The notes: a model not told the origin generated them from the letters alone. A stretch of 64,000 nucleotides of DNA from Mesoflavibacter profundi (GCF_014764305.1 NZ_CP061703.1:881501-945500), one strand, 5' to 3'; counted from the first letter of the stretch, positions 16,955 to 25,785 are shown. Numbers and translations are program-made.

Positions 16955-18304
16955 CTAATCTCTATCAAAAGTTAAACGTTTTGCATATCTAGTATCATAA
17001 AACTTAAAGTTTTTATAAGCTAATCCTCCATTTACAAATGTATGCGTTATTCTTGACTTAAAAGTGGTTCCTTCAAATGGTGACCAACCACATTTATAAA
17101 GTATATTATCTTTATTTACAGTCCATGGATTATTTAAATTTACCATAACTAAATCTGCATAATAGCCTTCTTTTATAAATCCTCGTTTTTCTATTTCAAA
17201 AAGAATTGCTGGATTATGACAAAATTTTTCAACAATTTTTTCTATTGAAATATCGCCGTCATGGTACATTTCTAATAACGCAGGTAAAGCATGTTGTACC
17301 AATGGTCCGCCAGATGGCGCTTTAGTGTAAACGTTAGATTTCTCTTCAAAAGTATGCGGAGCATGATCTGTTGCTATTACATCTATTTTATCATCTAGTA
17401 ACGCTTTAAGTAATTGATCACGATCTTTTTCTGTTTTAACTGCAGGATTCCATTTTATTAACGTGCCTTTATTTTCGTAATCTTTATCGCTAAACCAAAG
17501 GTGATGTATACATACTTCGGCTGTTATTTTTTTATCTTTTAATGGTGTTTTGTTATCAAAAAGCTGAGTTTCTTTACCTGTAGATAAATGAAAAACATGT
17601 AGTCTTGCTCCTGTTTTTTTAGCTAATTCTATTGCTTTAGAAGACGAAATATAACAAGCATCTTCACTTCTAATTATAGGATGAAAATGCACAGGAATAT
17701 CATCTCCATAACGTTCTTTATAAATTTCAAGATTTGCTTTTATTGTAGCCTCATCTTCGCAATGCACAGAGATTAAAAGATCTGTGCTTTTAAATATTTT
17801 TTCTAAAACTTCTGGATTATCTACCAGCATATTTCCTGTAGAAGACCCTAAAAATAGTTTTAATCCTGCAACGTCTTTTTTATCTATTTTTAAAATTTCA
17901 TCTAGATTATCGTTTGTACCACCAAACATAAACGAATAGTTTGCCCAAGCTGTTTTAGATGCTCGATCAAACTTATCGTTTAAAGCTTCTACTGTTGTAG
18001 TTTGAGGATTTGTATTTGGCATCTCGATAAACGATGTAATTCCACCAGCAATAGCTGCTCTAGACTCGGTTTCTATGTTTGCTTTGTGTGTTAATCCTGG
18101 TTCTCTAAAATGAACTTGATCGTCTATTGCGCCAGGTAATACGTATTGTCCTTCTGCATCAAAAACATTTACATCTGCAGATTTTGGGCTTATAGATTCG
18201 GCAATTTTTGATATATACTCGCCTTCTATTAGAATATCGCCATTAACAATTTTACCTTCGTTAACAATTTTTGCATTCTTAATTAAAGTGGTTTTTTGGT
18301 ACAT
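16955..18304 (-). CDS. pyrC: Dihydroorotase (amidohydrolase family)
   Basis: A 449-residue type I-like dihydroorotase that cyclises carbamoyl aspartate in pyrimidine synthesis. Visible metal-site segments are DDQVHFREPG near residue 61, GLKLFLGSSTGNM (bridging Lys), HCEDE, LHVFHLST and ATDHAPHTFEEK. The first His of the usual H-x-H pair is Gln here (Q-V-H), which may alter the binuclear site. The gene follows the polyprenol-sugar synthase gene by six bases and precedes the DUF4296 gene by two. Confidence 0.9.
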   Translation of the reverse strand: MYQKTTLIKNAKIVNEGKIVNGDILIEGEYISKIAESISPKSADVNVFDAEGQYVLPGAIDDQVHFREPGLTHKANIETESRAAIAGGITSFIEMPNTNPQTTTVEALNDKFDRASKTAWANYSFMFGGTNDNLDEILKIDKKDVAGLKLFLGSSTGNMLVDNPEVLEKIFKSTDLLISVHCEDEATIKANLEIYKERYGDDIPVHFHPIIRSEDACYISSSKAIELAKKTGARLHVFHLSTGKETQLFDNKTPLKDKKITAEVCIHHLWFSDKDYENKGTLIKWNPAVKTEKDRDQLLKALLDDKIDVIATDHAPHTFEEKSNVYTKAPSGGPLVQHALPALLEMYHDGDISIEKIVEKFCHNPAILFEIEKRGFIKEGYYADLVMVNLNNPWTVNKDNILYKCGWSPFEGTTFKSRITHTFVNGGLAYKNFKFYDTRYAKRLTFDRD

Positions 18305-18310
18305 ACTGCC

Positions 18311-19036
18311 TTATTTCTTATTAAATATACTTTTTAATTTCATTGTTATTACTCCAAAAATAGCTTCGGATATTATTCTTGAGCTAAGTTTGGATTCACC
18401 TTTTGTTCTATCTACAAAAATCACAGGTACTTCTACAATTTTAAAACGTTTTAGATAGGCTTTAAATTTCATTTCAATTTGAAATGCATAACCAACAAAC
18501 CTAATATCTTCTAGATCTAAAGTTTCTAAAACTTTTCTTTTATAGCAAACAAATCCTGCGGTCGCGTCTTTAATTCGCATTCCTGTAATTAATCGCACGT
18601 AAAATGATGCGCCATAGGATAAAATTATTCTACCTAAAGGCCAATTCACAACATTAACACCTTTAACGTATCTAGAACCTATTGCTATATCTGCACCGTT
18701 ATTGTGACAGGCTTGGTACAGTTTTTCTAAATCATTTGGGTTATGAGAAAAATCTGCATCCATTTCAAAAATATATTGATACTCTTTTTCTAAGCTCCAA
18801 TAAAACCCATGTATATATGCTGTACCCAAACCAAACTTCTCTTTTCTTACCGTTAAAAAAAGTCGATCTTTATAAAGCTGTTGTAAATCTTTAACTTTTG
18901 CTGCTGTCCCGTCTGGCGAATTATCGTCCACTACTAAAACATGAAATTGTTTTGGTAAATTAAAAACAGCTTTTAAAATAGCTTCTATGTTTTCAATCTC
19001 ATTGTAAGTAGGGATAATGACAATTGCGTCCTGCAT
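18311..19036 (-). CDS. Polyprenol-phosphate mannosyl/glycosyl synthase (GT2, Dpm1-like)
   Basis: A 241-residue family-2 glycosyltransferase with IIPTYNEIENI at the N-terminus, the nucleotide-binding VVDDNSPDGT and the metal-binding EMDADFSHNP. It has no clear C-terminal membrane anchor, as in the soluble Dpm1 form. It would transfer a sugar from a nucleotide donor to a polyprenyl phosphate at the inner face of the membrane. It is first in the operon with pyrC and the DUF4296 gene and has its own promoter box at 19058-19065. Confidence 0.87.
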   Translation of the reverse strand: MQDAIVIIPTYNEIENIEAILKAVFNLPKQFHVLVVDDNSPDGTAAKVKDLQQLYKDRLFLTVRKEKFGLGTAYIHGFYWSLEKEYQYIFEMDADFSHNPNDLEKLYQACHNNGADIAIGSRYVKGVNVVNWPLGRIILSYGASFYVRLITGMRIKDATAGFVCYKRKVLETLDLEDIRFVGYAFQIEMKFKAYLKRFKIVEVPVIFVDRTKGESKLSSRIISEAIFGVITMKLKSIFNKK

Positions 19037-19057
19037 TAATAGCTTTTAATTTTTTAG

Positions 19058-19065
19058 CAAATGTA
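19058..19065 (-). promoter_or_regulatory. -7 promoter box of the Dpm1-pyrC-DUF4296 operon
   Basis: Minus-strand TACATTTG matches TAnnTTTG and lies 22 bases before the ATG at 19036. Confidence 0.55.
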
Positions 19066-19143
19066 CATTTTATAGCCTTAAATGTTTATAAAAAAACCTT
19101 AATAATTAATTATTTTACCTATTAAATATAATAATTTTACCGC

Positions 19144-19788
19144 ATGCTAAGACAAATTAATAATACAGATATTATTACAGCAATTTTTATTGCTTGTCTT
19201 TTATGTATTGCCATAAGTAAATTACTTTTTGGGAAACGCTTTGATATATTTTCTAATCTTATACTAACTAATCGATATATTAAAGCCTATATTAAAGAAC
19301 AACACTTTTTTGAAACCTTTGACGCTTTACTATTTATAAACCTAATACTTAATGGCGGTATTTTTATTTATATAATTCAAAAAGCTTTGTCTAGCACTGT
19401 TTTAAGTCAACTTTTAATATTAAAATACGCTATTTTACTAGGTTCTTTTTTTATTGTTAAAGTATTAATTGAAAGATTGTTAGCTAGTGTTTTTAAAATA
19501 GACCATTTAATTAACAGCTACTTATTTAATAAAATTAGCTACAGAAATTATTTAGGACTTATCCTATTACCTGTTAATGCCATATTAATCTATTACGTTG
19601 ACTATAGCGCAAATCTGCTATATATTTTAGGAATAAGCGTATTAGCGATTTACACAATTATTTTGTTAACATACTATAGCAAAAATCTTAATCTACTTAA
19701 GCAAAGCTTGTTTTATTTTATTTTGTATCTTTGCGCTCTCGAAATTGCACCATACATTATTGTTTATCAATTTATAGCAATAAAGTAG
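19144..19788 (+). CDS. DUF4271 integral membrane protein
   Basis: A 214-residue membrane protein with about five or six hydrophobic segments and the DUF4271 pattern, including the LFGKRFDIFSNL segment after the first helix and the KIDHLINSYLFNKI loop. The family is typical of Bacteroidota and its function is unknown. It precedes the uroporphyrinogen-III synthase-like gene by 22 bases, an arrangement I recognise from other flavobacteria. Confidence 0.82.
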   Translation: MLRQINNTDIITAIFIACLLCIAISKLLFGKRFDIFSNLILTNRYIKAYIKEQHFFETFDALLFINLILNGGIFIYIIQKALSSTVLSQLLILKYAILLGSFFIVKVLIERLLASVFKIDHLINSYLFNKISYRNYLGLILLPVNAILIYYVDYSANLLYILGISVLAIYTIILLTYYSKNLNLLKQSLFYFILYLCALEIAPYIIVYQFIAIK

Positions 19789-19810
19789 GTCTAAATAAAT
19801 GATACGCTAT

Positions 19811-20560
19811 ATGAAAGTGAAAACAATTTTAGTCTCACAACCAGAACCTAAAATAGAAAATTCGCCTTATTTTGATCTTTCAGAAAAACAGAAAGTAAAA
19901 ATCGACTTTAGACCTTTTATTCACGTAGAAGGTGTGTCATCAAAAGAAATTAGACAGCAAAAAGTAGATTTAAACAACTATACCGCTATTATCTTAACCA
20001 GTAGAAATGCTGTAGATCACTTTTTTAGAGTTGCAGAAGAAATGCGCTTTAAAGTTCCAGATACAATGAAGTATTTTTGTCAATCTGAAGCTGTTGCTTT
20101 TTACCTTCAAAAATACGTAGTTTACAGAAAACGTAAAATTTATGTTGGTAAACGTACTTTTGCTGAACTTTCTCCACTGATTAAAAAATATAAAGACGAG
20201 AAATTTTTATTACCAACTACAGATAAATTAAAACCAGAAGTACCAGAAACTTTAAACGGACTTGGTGTTAACTGGAAAGAAGCTATTTTTTATAGAACTG
20301 TAATTAGTGATTTATCTGATTTAGCAGATGTGTATTATGACATTTTAGTGTTTTTTAGTCCTTCTGGAATCGAATCTTTATTCCATAATTTTCCAGACTT
20401 TAAACAAAACAACACTAGGATTGCTGTGTTTGGAAATACCACAATAAAAGCTGTAGAAGCTAAAGGTTTAAGAGTAGATATTTCTGCTCCAACACCAGAA
20501 ACTCCTTCTATGACTATGGCTTTAGAAAAATATATTAAAGAAGTAAATAAAGGAAAGTAA
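19811..20560 (+). CDS. Uroporphyrinogen-III synthase family protein
   Basis: A 249-residue protein of the HemD fold: two alpha/beta domains with the segments LTSRNAVDHFF near residue 65, a mid-protein LLPTTDKLKPEVPETL and FFSPSGIESLF near 185, then IAVFGNTTIKAVEAKGL. HemD cyclises hydroxymethylbilane to uroporphyrinogen III. The sequence is divergent and sits away from other heme genes, so the enzymatic role is probable but not certain. The second ATG at 19811 matches the usual MKVKTILVSQPEP N-terminus; the ATG at 19799 would add four residues. Confidence 0.78.
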   Translation: MKVKTILVSQPEPKIENSPYFDLSEKQKVKIDFRPFIHVEGVSSKEIRQQKVDLNNYTAIILTSRNAVDHFFRVAEEMRFKVPDTMKYFCQSEAVAFYLQKYVVYRKRKIYVGKRTFAELSPLIKKYKDEKFLLPTTDKLKPEVPETLNGLGVNWKEAIFYRTVISDLSDLADVYYDILVFFSPSGIESLFHNFPDFKQNNTRIAVFGNTTIKAVEAKGLRVDISAPTPETPSMTMALEKYIKEVNKGK

Positions 20561-20580
20561 TTACCTTTTTAAAATAAATT

Positions 20581-20617
20581 AAAAAGCGCTATCTAAAATT
20601 ATTAGATAGCGCTTTTT
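20581..20617. terminator. Strong bidirectional terminator
   Basis: AAAAAGCGCTATCTAA (20581-20596) and TTAGATAGCGCTTTTT (20602-20617) form a 16-bp stem with loop AATTA between the convergent uroporphyrinogen-III synthase and pckA genes. Confidence 0.92.
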
Positions 20618-20637
20618 GTTTAACACTTTATTTATTA

Positions 20638-22254
20638 CTATTCAGCATAACGTTGCGGTCCGCCACGTCTTATTTCTTCGCTAGCATAAGATTCAAATTT
20701 CTCAAAATTTGATCTAAATGCATTAGCTAATTTAAAGGCTGTTTTGTAATATTCTTTATCATTATTCCAAGTTGCTCTTGGACTTAAAACTTCTGTTGGT
20801 ACACCTGGACAACTTCTAGGTTGCGCTACACCAAATACAGAATGTATGTGATAATCGTTGTAATTATATAATCCTAAATCACCATTTAATACAGCATTAA
20901 TCATAGCTCTGGTGTATTTTAGTTTTATTCTGCTTCCTACACCATAAGATCCGCCAGTCCATCCAGTATTAACTAACCAAACGTTTACGCCAGCTTCTTT
21001 CATCTTTTTGCTTAACATCTCTGCATATTTTGTAGGATGTAAAGGCATAAATGGTGCACCAAAACAAGCAGAAAAACTTGGTACAGGCTCTGTAATTCCA
21101 GCTTCTGTTCCAGCTACTTTAGCTGTATAACCAGAAATAAAATGGTATGCCGCTTGTGCTGGTGTTAGTTTAGAAATTGGAGGCAGAACTCCAAAAGCAT
21201 CTGCAGTTAAGAAAAATATATTTTTTGGGTTTTTACCAATAGACGGTTTTTGGATGTTATCAATATGATAAATTGGATAACTAACACGTGTGTTTTGAGT
21301 AATTGAAGTATTTTCAAAATCTACAACGCCTTCATCGTCCATGATTACATTTTCCAGGATTGCGCCTCTTTTTATTGCTCTAAAAATATCTGGTTCTTTT
21401 TCTTCAGATAGATCAATTACTTTAGCATAACAACCACCTTCAAAGTTAAATACAGAGTTTTCTGATGTCCAACCATGCTCATCATCACCAATTAATTTTC
21501 TATTTGGATCTGCAGATAAAGTGGTTTTTCCTGTACCAGATAAACCAAAGAAAATTGCTGTTTCTCCATTCTCTCCTACATTTGCACTACAGTGCATTGG
21601 CAACGTGTTTTTAAATACCGGAAGTATGAAATTTAAAGCAGAAAATATTCCTTTTTTGATTTCGCCAGTATAACCTGTTCCGCCAATTAAAGCTATTTTA
21701 CGTGTAAAATCTAAAATTGCAAAGTTATGTTGGCGTGTTCCATCTACTTCTGGATCTGCCATAAAACCTGGAGCATTTACAATGGTCCATTCTGGAGAAA
21801 AGTTAGATAATTCTTCTTCAGTTGGACGTAAAAACATGTTATAAGCAAACATATTACTCCAAGGATACTCGTTTATCACACGGATGTTTAATTTATAATT
21901 ATCATCTGCACAAGCATAAGCATCTCTTACAAATACTTCTTTACCAGATAAATAATTAGTGACTTTGTCGTAAAGCTTTTGAAATTTATCAGAATCAAAC
22001 GGAATGTTAATATTTCCCCACCAAACTTTATCTTCAGTAATACTATCTTTTACTATAAATCGGTCTTTAGGAGATCTTCCAGTAAATTCTCCTGTGTTTA
22101 CAGCTAGTGCACCAGAAGACGCTTCTACACCTTGACCTTTTTCAATGGTTACGTCGTGTAATTGATCTGGAGACAGTTGATAATTAACTTGAGCATCTTT
22201 GATTCCGTATTGTTCTAACGAAATCGTTTTCGTAGATTGTGTATGGTTTACCAT
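20638..22254 (-). CDS. pckA: Phosphoenolpyruvate carboxykinase (ATP)
   Basis: A 538-residue enzyme that converts oxaloacetate and ATP to phosphoenolpyruvate, the entry step of gluconeogenesis. The kinase-1a P-loop FGLSGTGKTTLSADP lies near residues 235-250, followed by the metal-binding GDDEHGW and, earlier, FTGRSPKDRFIVKD for substrate binding. The start is placed at ATG 22254 (MVNHTQSTKTI): the promoter box at 22279-22286 overlaps the ATG nine codons further upstream and excludes it. Length fits the ATP-dependent family. Confidence 0.97.
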   Translation of the reverse strand: MVNHTQSTKTISLEQYGIKDAQVNYQLSPDQLHDVTIEKGQGVEASSGALAVNTGEFTGRSPKDRFIVKDSITEDKVWWGNINIPFDSDKFQKLYDKVTNYLSGKEVFVRDAYACADDNYKLNIRVINEYPWSNMFAYNMFLRPTEEELSNFSPEWTIVNAPGFMADPEVDGTRQHNFAILDFTRKIALIGGTGYTGEIKKGIFSALNFILPVFKNTLPMHCSANVGENGETAIFFGLSGTGKTTLSADPNRKLIGDDEHGWTSENSVFNFEGGCYAKVIDLSEEKEPDIFRAIKRGAILENVIMDDEGVVDFENTSITQNTRVSYPIYHIDNIQKPSIGKNPKNIFFLTADAFGVLPPISKLTPAQAAYHFISGYTAKVAGTEAGITEPVPSFSACFGAPFMPLHPTKYAEMLSKKMKEAGVNVWLVNTGWTGGSYGVGSRIKLKYTRAMINAVLNGDLGLYNYNDYHIHSVFGVAQPRSCPGVPTEVLSPRATWNNDKEYYKTAFKLANAFRSNFEKFESYASEEIRRGGPQRYAE

Positions 22255-22278
22255 AATTTGTTTGTGTTGTTTAAAGTG

Positions 22279-22286
22279 CAAAGGTA
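22279..22286 (-). promoter_or_regulatory. -7 promoter box of pckA
   Basis: Minus-strand TACCTTTG matches TAnnTTTG and ends 24 bases before the pckA ATG at 22254. Confidence 0.65.
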
Positions 22287-22317
22287 AAATTTAATATAAA
22301 TTAACGCTAACTAAAAG

Positions 22318-22710
22318 CTATTTATTCTCTTTTAGTTTAAAAAAATTAAGTAAAATTATTATCCAAGAAGCAATTAATAAGCTACCACCAATAGGAGTTA
22401 TAAAAGCTATTTTTTTGAAATCAAATCCTGTTAAATCATTTGTAGCAAGACCATAAATCGAACCTGAGAAAAAGATAACACCAACAAGTATTAAATAAAA
22501 TATTGCTGATTTTGCTTTTAGTGTAATCTTATCTGTTAGTCCTATAAACAATAAAAATAAAGCATGATACATTTGGTAGCGTACACCAACCTCAAAGGTT
22601 TGTAATTGATCCGCATTTAATACTTGTTTTAATCCATGAGCACCAAAAGCACCAATAATTACACTAGTTAGTCCTAAAATAGCAGCAAGTATTAAAATTC
22701 TTTTATTCAT
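22318..22710 (-). CDS. DUF423 small membrane protein
   Basis: A 130-residue inner-membrane protein with four hydrophobic segments. The N-terminal half has the family signature GAFGAHGLKQVL and RYQMYHALFLL, and the C-terminal half has TPIGGSLLIASW. The family (YwdK/YgdD type) has no established function. It is preceded by its own TATTTTTG box (22729-22736) and lies 63 bases upstream of the pckA start, transcribed in the same direction. Confidence 0.9.
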   Translation of the reverse strand: MNKRILILAAILGLTSVIIGAFGAHGLKQVLNADQLQTFEVGVRYQMYHALFLLFIGLTDKITLKAKSAIFYLILVGVIFFSGSIYGLATNDLTGFDFKKIAFITPIGGSLLIASWIIILLNFFKLKENK

Positions 22711-22728
22711 AATTACTTAATCTTAACG

Positions 22729-22736
22729 CAAAAATA
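22729..22736 (-). promoter_or_regulatory. -7 promoter box of the DUF423 gene
   Basis: Minus-strand TATTTTTG matches TAnnTTTG, 19 bases before the ATG at 22710. Confidence 0.5.
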
Positions 22737-22820
22737 CGGTAAGTATTTATTAAATTCGTATTAAAATACTATTTACTTTAAAAATAATTTACAAAAAATT
22801 ACAATACAGTTTTTCTACAT

Positions 22821-24185
22821 ATGCGACATATTTTAGTTATAGGTTCCGGTAAATCAACCTCTTACTTATTTAAATATCTTTTGGATAAATCTGATTCTGA
22901 AAATTTACACATAACAGTTGGTGATTTGGATCTAGATAATGCAAAAAAAATGATTGGCAATCACCAAAATGCTACAGCAATAACGTTAGATGTTTTTGAT
23001 AAAACCTCTAGAGAAAATGCTGTTAAAAATGCAGATATCGTTATCTCTATGTTACCTGCTAGATTTCATATAGAAGTAGCAAAAGATTGTTTGACTTACG
23101 GTAAAAATATGGTTACAGCATCTTATATAAGTGATGAGATGCAAGCACTAGACCAACAAGCTAAAGATAAAGGCTTAGTATTTATGAACGAAATTGGTGT
23201 AGATCCTGGTATTGATCATATGAGTGCTATGCAAGTTATAGATCGTATTCGTGATAATGGCGGAAAAATGATACTGTTTGAGTCCTTTTGTGGCGGACTT
23301 GTAGCACCAGAAAGTGATAACAATCTTTGGAACTACAAATTTACTTGGAATCCAAGAAACGTAGTTGTTGCAGGACAAGGTGGCGCAGCAAAATTTTTAC
23401 AAGAAAACACCTATAAATATATTCCTTACCACAGACTATTTAGACGTACAGAGTTTTTAGATGTTGAAGGCTTTGGACGTTTTGAAGCTTATGCTAACCG
23501 CGATTCTTTAAAATATCAAAGCGTTTACGGATTAGACAATATTAGAACATTATACAGAGGTACAATGCGTCGTGTAGGTTTTTCTCGTGCTTGGCAAGCA
23601 TTTGTTTTATTAGGTATGACAGACGATAGCTACACTATAGATGATAGCGAAAACATGAGTTATCGTGACTTTGTAAATTCTTTTTTACCATATAGTCCAA
23701 CAGATTCTGTAGAGCTAAAATTTAGACATGCGTTAAAGATTGATCAAGATGATATTGTTTGGGATAAATTTGTAGAACTTGATATTTTTAACCCAAATAA
23801 AATGGTACAACTTAAAAAAGCAACACCAGCGCAAATCCTACAGAAGATTTTAATGGATAGTTGGACATTAGCACAAGAAGATAAAGATATGCTTGTGATG
23901 TACCACAAATTTGGTTACGAATTAGATGGTAAAAAACACCAAATAGACGCCACTATGGTTTGTGTAGGCGAAGACCAAACCTATACCGCTATGGCTAAAA
24001 CCGTTGGTTTACCAGTAGCTATCGCAACATTAGCCATTTTGAATAAAAAAATTACAACACCAGGTGTACAATTACCAATACATAAAGAGGTATACACACC
24101 AATTTTAAAAGAATTAGAAGATTACGGTATTATTTTTAAAGAAACCAAAGTTCCTTATTTAGGTTACAACCCTTTAAATATCTAA
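22821..24185 (+). CDS. Saccharopine dehydrogenase family oxidoreductase
   Basis: A 454-residue protein with an N-terminal Rossmann motif (VIGSGKSTSYLFKYL) and the saccharopine reductase/dehydrogenase C-terminal domain, including the family segment NEIGVDPGIDHMSAM near residues 130-145 and ESFCGGLVAPESDNNLWNYKFTWNPRN. These enzymes interconvert saccharopine with aminoadipate semialdehyde plus glutamate. In bacteria this usually means lysine catabolism. A glutaryl-CoA dehydrogenase at the window start and an Lrp-type regulator immediately downstream fit that reading, although they are not in one operon. Confidence 0.85.
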   Translation: MRHILVIGSGKSTSYLFKYLLDKSDSENLHITVGDLDLDNAKKMIGNHQNATAITLDVFDKTSRENAVKNADIVISMLPARFHIEVAKDCLTYGKNMVTASYISDEMQALDQQAKDKGLVFMNEIGVDPGIDHMSAMQVIDRIRDNGGKMILFESFCGGLVAPESDNNLWNYKFTWNPRNVVVAGQGGAAKFLQENTYKYIPYHRLFRRTEFLDVEGFGRFEAYANRDSLKYQSVYGLDNIRTLYRGTMRRVGFSRAWQAFVLLGMTDDSYTIDDSENMSYRDFVNSFLPYSPTDSVELKFRHALKIDQDDIVWDKFVELDIFNPNKMVQLKKATPAQILQKILMDSWTLAQEDKDMLVMYHKFGYELDGKKHQIDATMVCVGEDQTYTAMAKTVGLPVAIATLAILNKKITTPGVQLPIHKEVYTPILKELEDYGIIFKETKVPYLGYNPLNI

Positions 24186-24195
24186 AATTATTATA

Positions 24196-24290
24196 GCGTT
24201 ACCGTACCGAACAAATCGGTACGGTCGGGCTATTCTTTACAATTCCTCGCTCTTACCTCGCTGTGGGATTTTCAATACTATCCCTAACGC
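24196..24290 (-). repeat. GCGTTA/TAACGCC intergenic element, copy C (inverted)
   Basis: A 95-bp copy in reverse orientation, ending in TAACGC at 24285-24290 on the plus strand. Its terminal variable hairpin is a perfect 10-bp stem, ACCGTACCGA/TCGGTACGGT (24201-24210 and 24216-24225). The other stem pairs GGGAT with ATCCC. It lies between the saccharopine dehydrogenase and Lrp genes. Confidence 0.75.
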
Positions 24291-24376
24291 GCTTGCCAAA
24301 GGTAATTACACAAAATAAAGTTTTAGTTTAAAACAAAATACTTACTTTTATCTTTTAAACTATAAGCTTAACTCTT

Positions 24377-24847
24377 TTGAAAACTTCAAATAACAACCTT
24401 ATTATAGACGGTATTGATAAAAAAATACTTCGTGCACTAATGGAAGATGCGCGTACACCAGTATTAGAAATTGCTAGACAAGTTGGTATTTCTGGTGCAG
24501 CAATACACCAACGTTTGCGTAAGCTAGAAAAATCTAAACTTATTGCAGGCTCTAAGTTTGTTATTAATCCGAAAGTTTTAGGCTATACTACTATGGCGTT
24601 TGTTGGAATTTATTTAGATAAAGCTATTAGTAATCCGCAAGCCGTAAAACAATTACAAAAAATACCAGAAGTATTAGAGTGCCACTACACAACGGGTAAC
24701 TGGAGTATTTTAATTAAAATCCTTTGTAAAGACAACTCGCATTTAATGCATTTATTAAATAGTCAAATTCAATCTATAGAAGGTGTATCTAGAACCGAAA
24801 CATTTATTTCTTTAGATCAACAGATTGAAAGACAAATTAAAATCTAA
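24377..24847 (+). CDS. Lrp/AsnC family transcriptional regulator
   Basis: A 156-residue regulator: an N-terminal helix-turn-helix (DGIDKKILRALMEDARTPVLEIARQVGISGAAIHQRLRKLEKSKLI) and a C-terminal RAM ligand-binding domain ending VSRTETFISLDQ. The start is TTG at 24377; the next in-frame ATG lies inside the HTH. Lrp-type proteins sense amino acids; the neighbouring saccharopine dehydrogenase makes lysine metabolism a reasonable guess. Copies C and D of the GCGTTA element flank this gene in opposite orientation. Confidence 0.92.
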   Translation: MKTSNNNLIIDGIDKKILRALMEDARTPVLEIARQVGISGAAIHQRLRKLEKSKLIAGSKFVINPKVLGYTTMAFVGIYLDKAISNPQAVKQLQKIPEVLECHYTTGNWSILIKILCKDNSHLMHLLNSQIQSIEGVSRTETFISLDQQIERQIKI

Positions 24848-24875
24848 AACGATACAATTTTAGAATAAATCGAAT

Positions 24876-24917
24876 AAAAAAACACCTCAAAATTTTAATA
24901 TTTTGAGGTGTTTTTTT
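24876..24917 (+). terminator. Terminator of the Lrp gene
   Basis: AACACCTCAAAAT (24881-24893) pairs with ATTTTGAGGTGTT (24900-24912), followed by a T run to 24917. Repeat copy D starts at the very next base. Confidence 0.9.
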
Positions 24918-25014
24918 GCGTTAAGGATTGAGCAACTGTCGGAGCACATCTTTGATTGCGACTTGCGAAAGCCTGACTCACTTTTGCCATTAAAAGCAAA
25001 AGTGGGTAACGCCC
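24918..25014 (+). repeat. GCGTTA/TAACGCC intergenic element, copy D
   Basis: A 97-bp copy, GCGTTAAGGATTG ... GTGGGTAACGCCC. Its variable hairpin pairs ACTCACTTTTG with CAAAAGTGGGT, with G-T wobble. It directly follows the Lrp terminator and ends 10 bases before the stop codon of the Bax-inhibitor-1-like gene. Confidence 0.8.
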
Positions 25015-25024
25015 AAATTGTAAT

Positions 25025-25750
25025 CTAGTCTCTTGACATAAATATTCTTAAAATGTACCAGAATAGTAACATTAATGAGGCAAATAAGCCTAATGCTGCT
25101 GGTATATAATCTTCGGTTGTGTATTTATTTACAATTTCTGAAGTTTGATACAGGATTGATCCACCTGCTAATAAACACATACCTACAGAGAACCATAATC
25201 CTAAATCAAAACCAAAAATCATTCCTGCAATAATTAATCCTAAAGCAATAAAAAATCCAATGGTTAATCCTGCTCTTAAAAACGAAAAGTCTTTTTTTGT
25301 TAATAAGACTACTGCAGATAATCCTGTAAATAAGGATAAGGTTACTAAAGCTGCTTGTTGTAATATTTGAGCGCCAGTTTCCATATAAAAAGCTGCAATA
25401 TATATCATAGGAATAAAGATAATAGCTTGCGCTAATATGTATAAGCCATACATTAAATACTGTTTGTTTTTATCGGCAGTTTTCATTGCTGTACTTTCGG
25501 CATAGGTAGTAATTAACATAAATCCTCCAAGTACTAATAGCCATTTGTATCCATCTATCATAGATAACATAAATTCTACAATGGCGTCACTTTGTAATAG
25601 TAAATACTCAAAAAGTATAAATACTAAAACGCCACCTGCAACATGACTGTAAGTTTTCTTGTAAAATGCTACGCGATCTACTTCTGAAGCAGCACTAACC
25701 AATGCTCTACTTTCAAATTGGTTAAACGGACTTTCTTGATTGTTTTCCAT
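25025..25750 (-). CDS. Bax inhibitor-1 (BI-1/YccA) family membrane protein
   Basis: A 241-residue protein with about seven hydrophobic segments and the BI-1 hallmarks: the N-terminal RVAFYKKTYSHVAGGVLVF, the central LTGLSAVVLLTKKDFSF and the C-terminal acidic pair region YTTEDYIPAALGLFASLMLLF. Family members are pH-sensitive calcium-leak or protease-modulating membrane proteins. A hairpin separates it from the protease gene upstream, so the two may be transcribed independently. Confidence 0.87.
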   Translation of the reverse strand: MENNQESPFNQFESRALVSAASEVDRVAFYKKTYSHVAGGVLVFILFEYLLLQSDAIVEFMLSMIDGYKWLLVLGGFMLITTYAESTAMKTADKNKQYLMYGLYILAQAIIFIPMIYIAAFYMETGAQILQQAALVTLSLFTGLSAVVLLTKKDFSFLRAGLTIGFFIALGLIIAGMIFGFDLGLWFSVGMCLLAGGSILYQTSEIVNKYTTEDYIPAALGLFASLMLLFWYILRIFMSRD

Positions 25751-25785
25751 AAAATTATAGTTTGATTGTTAGTTTAAAAGTAAAC

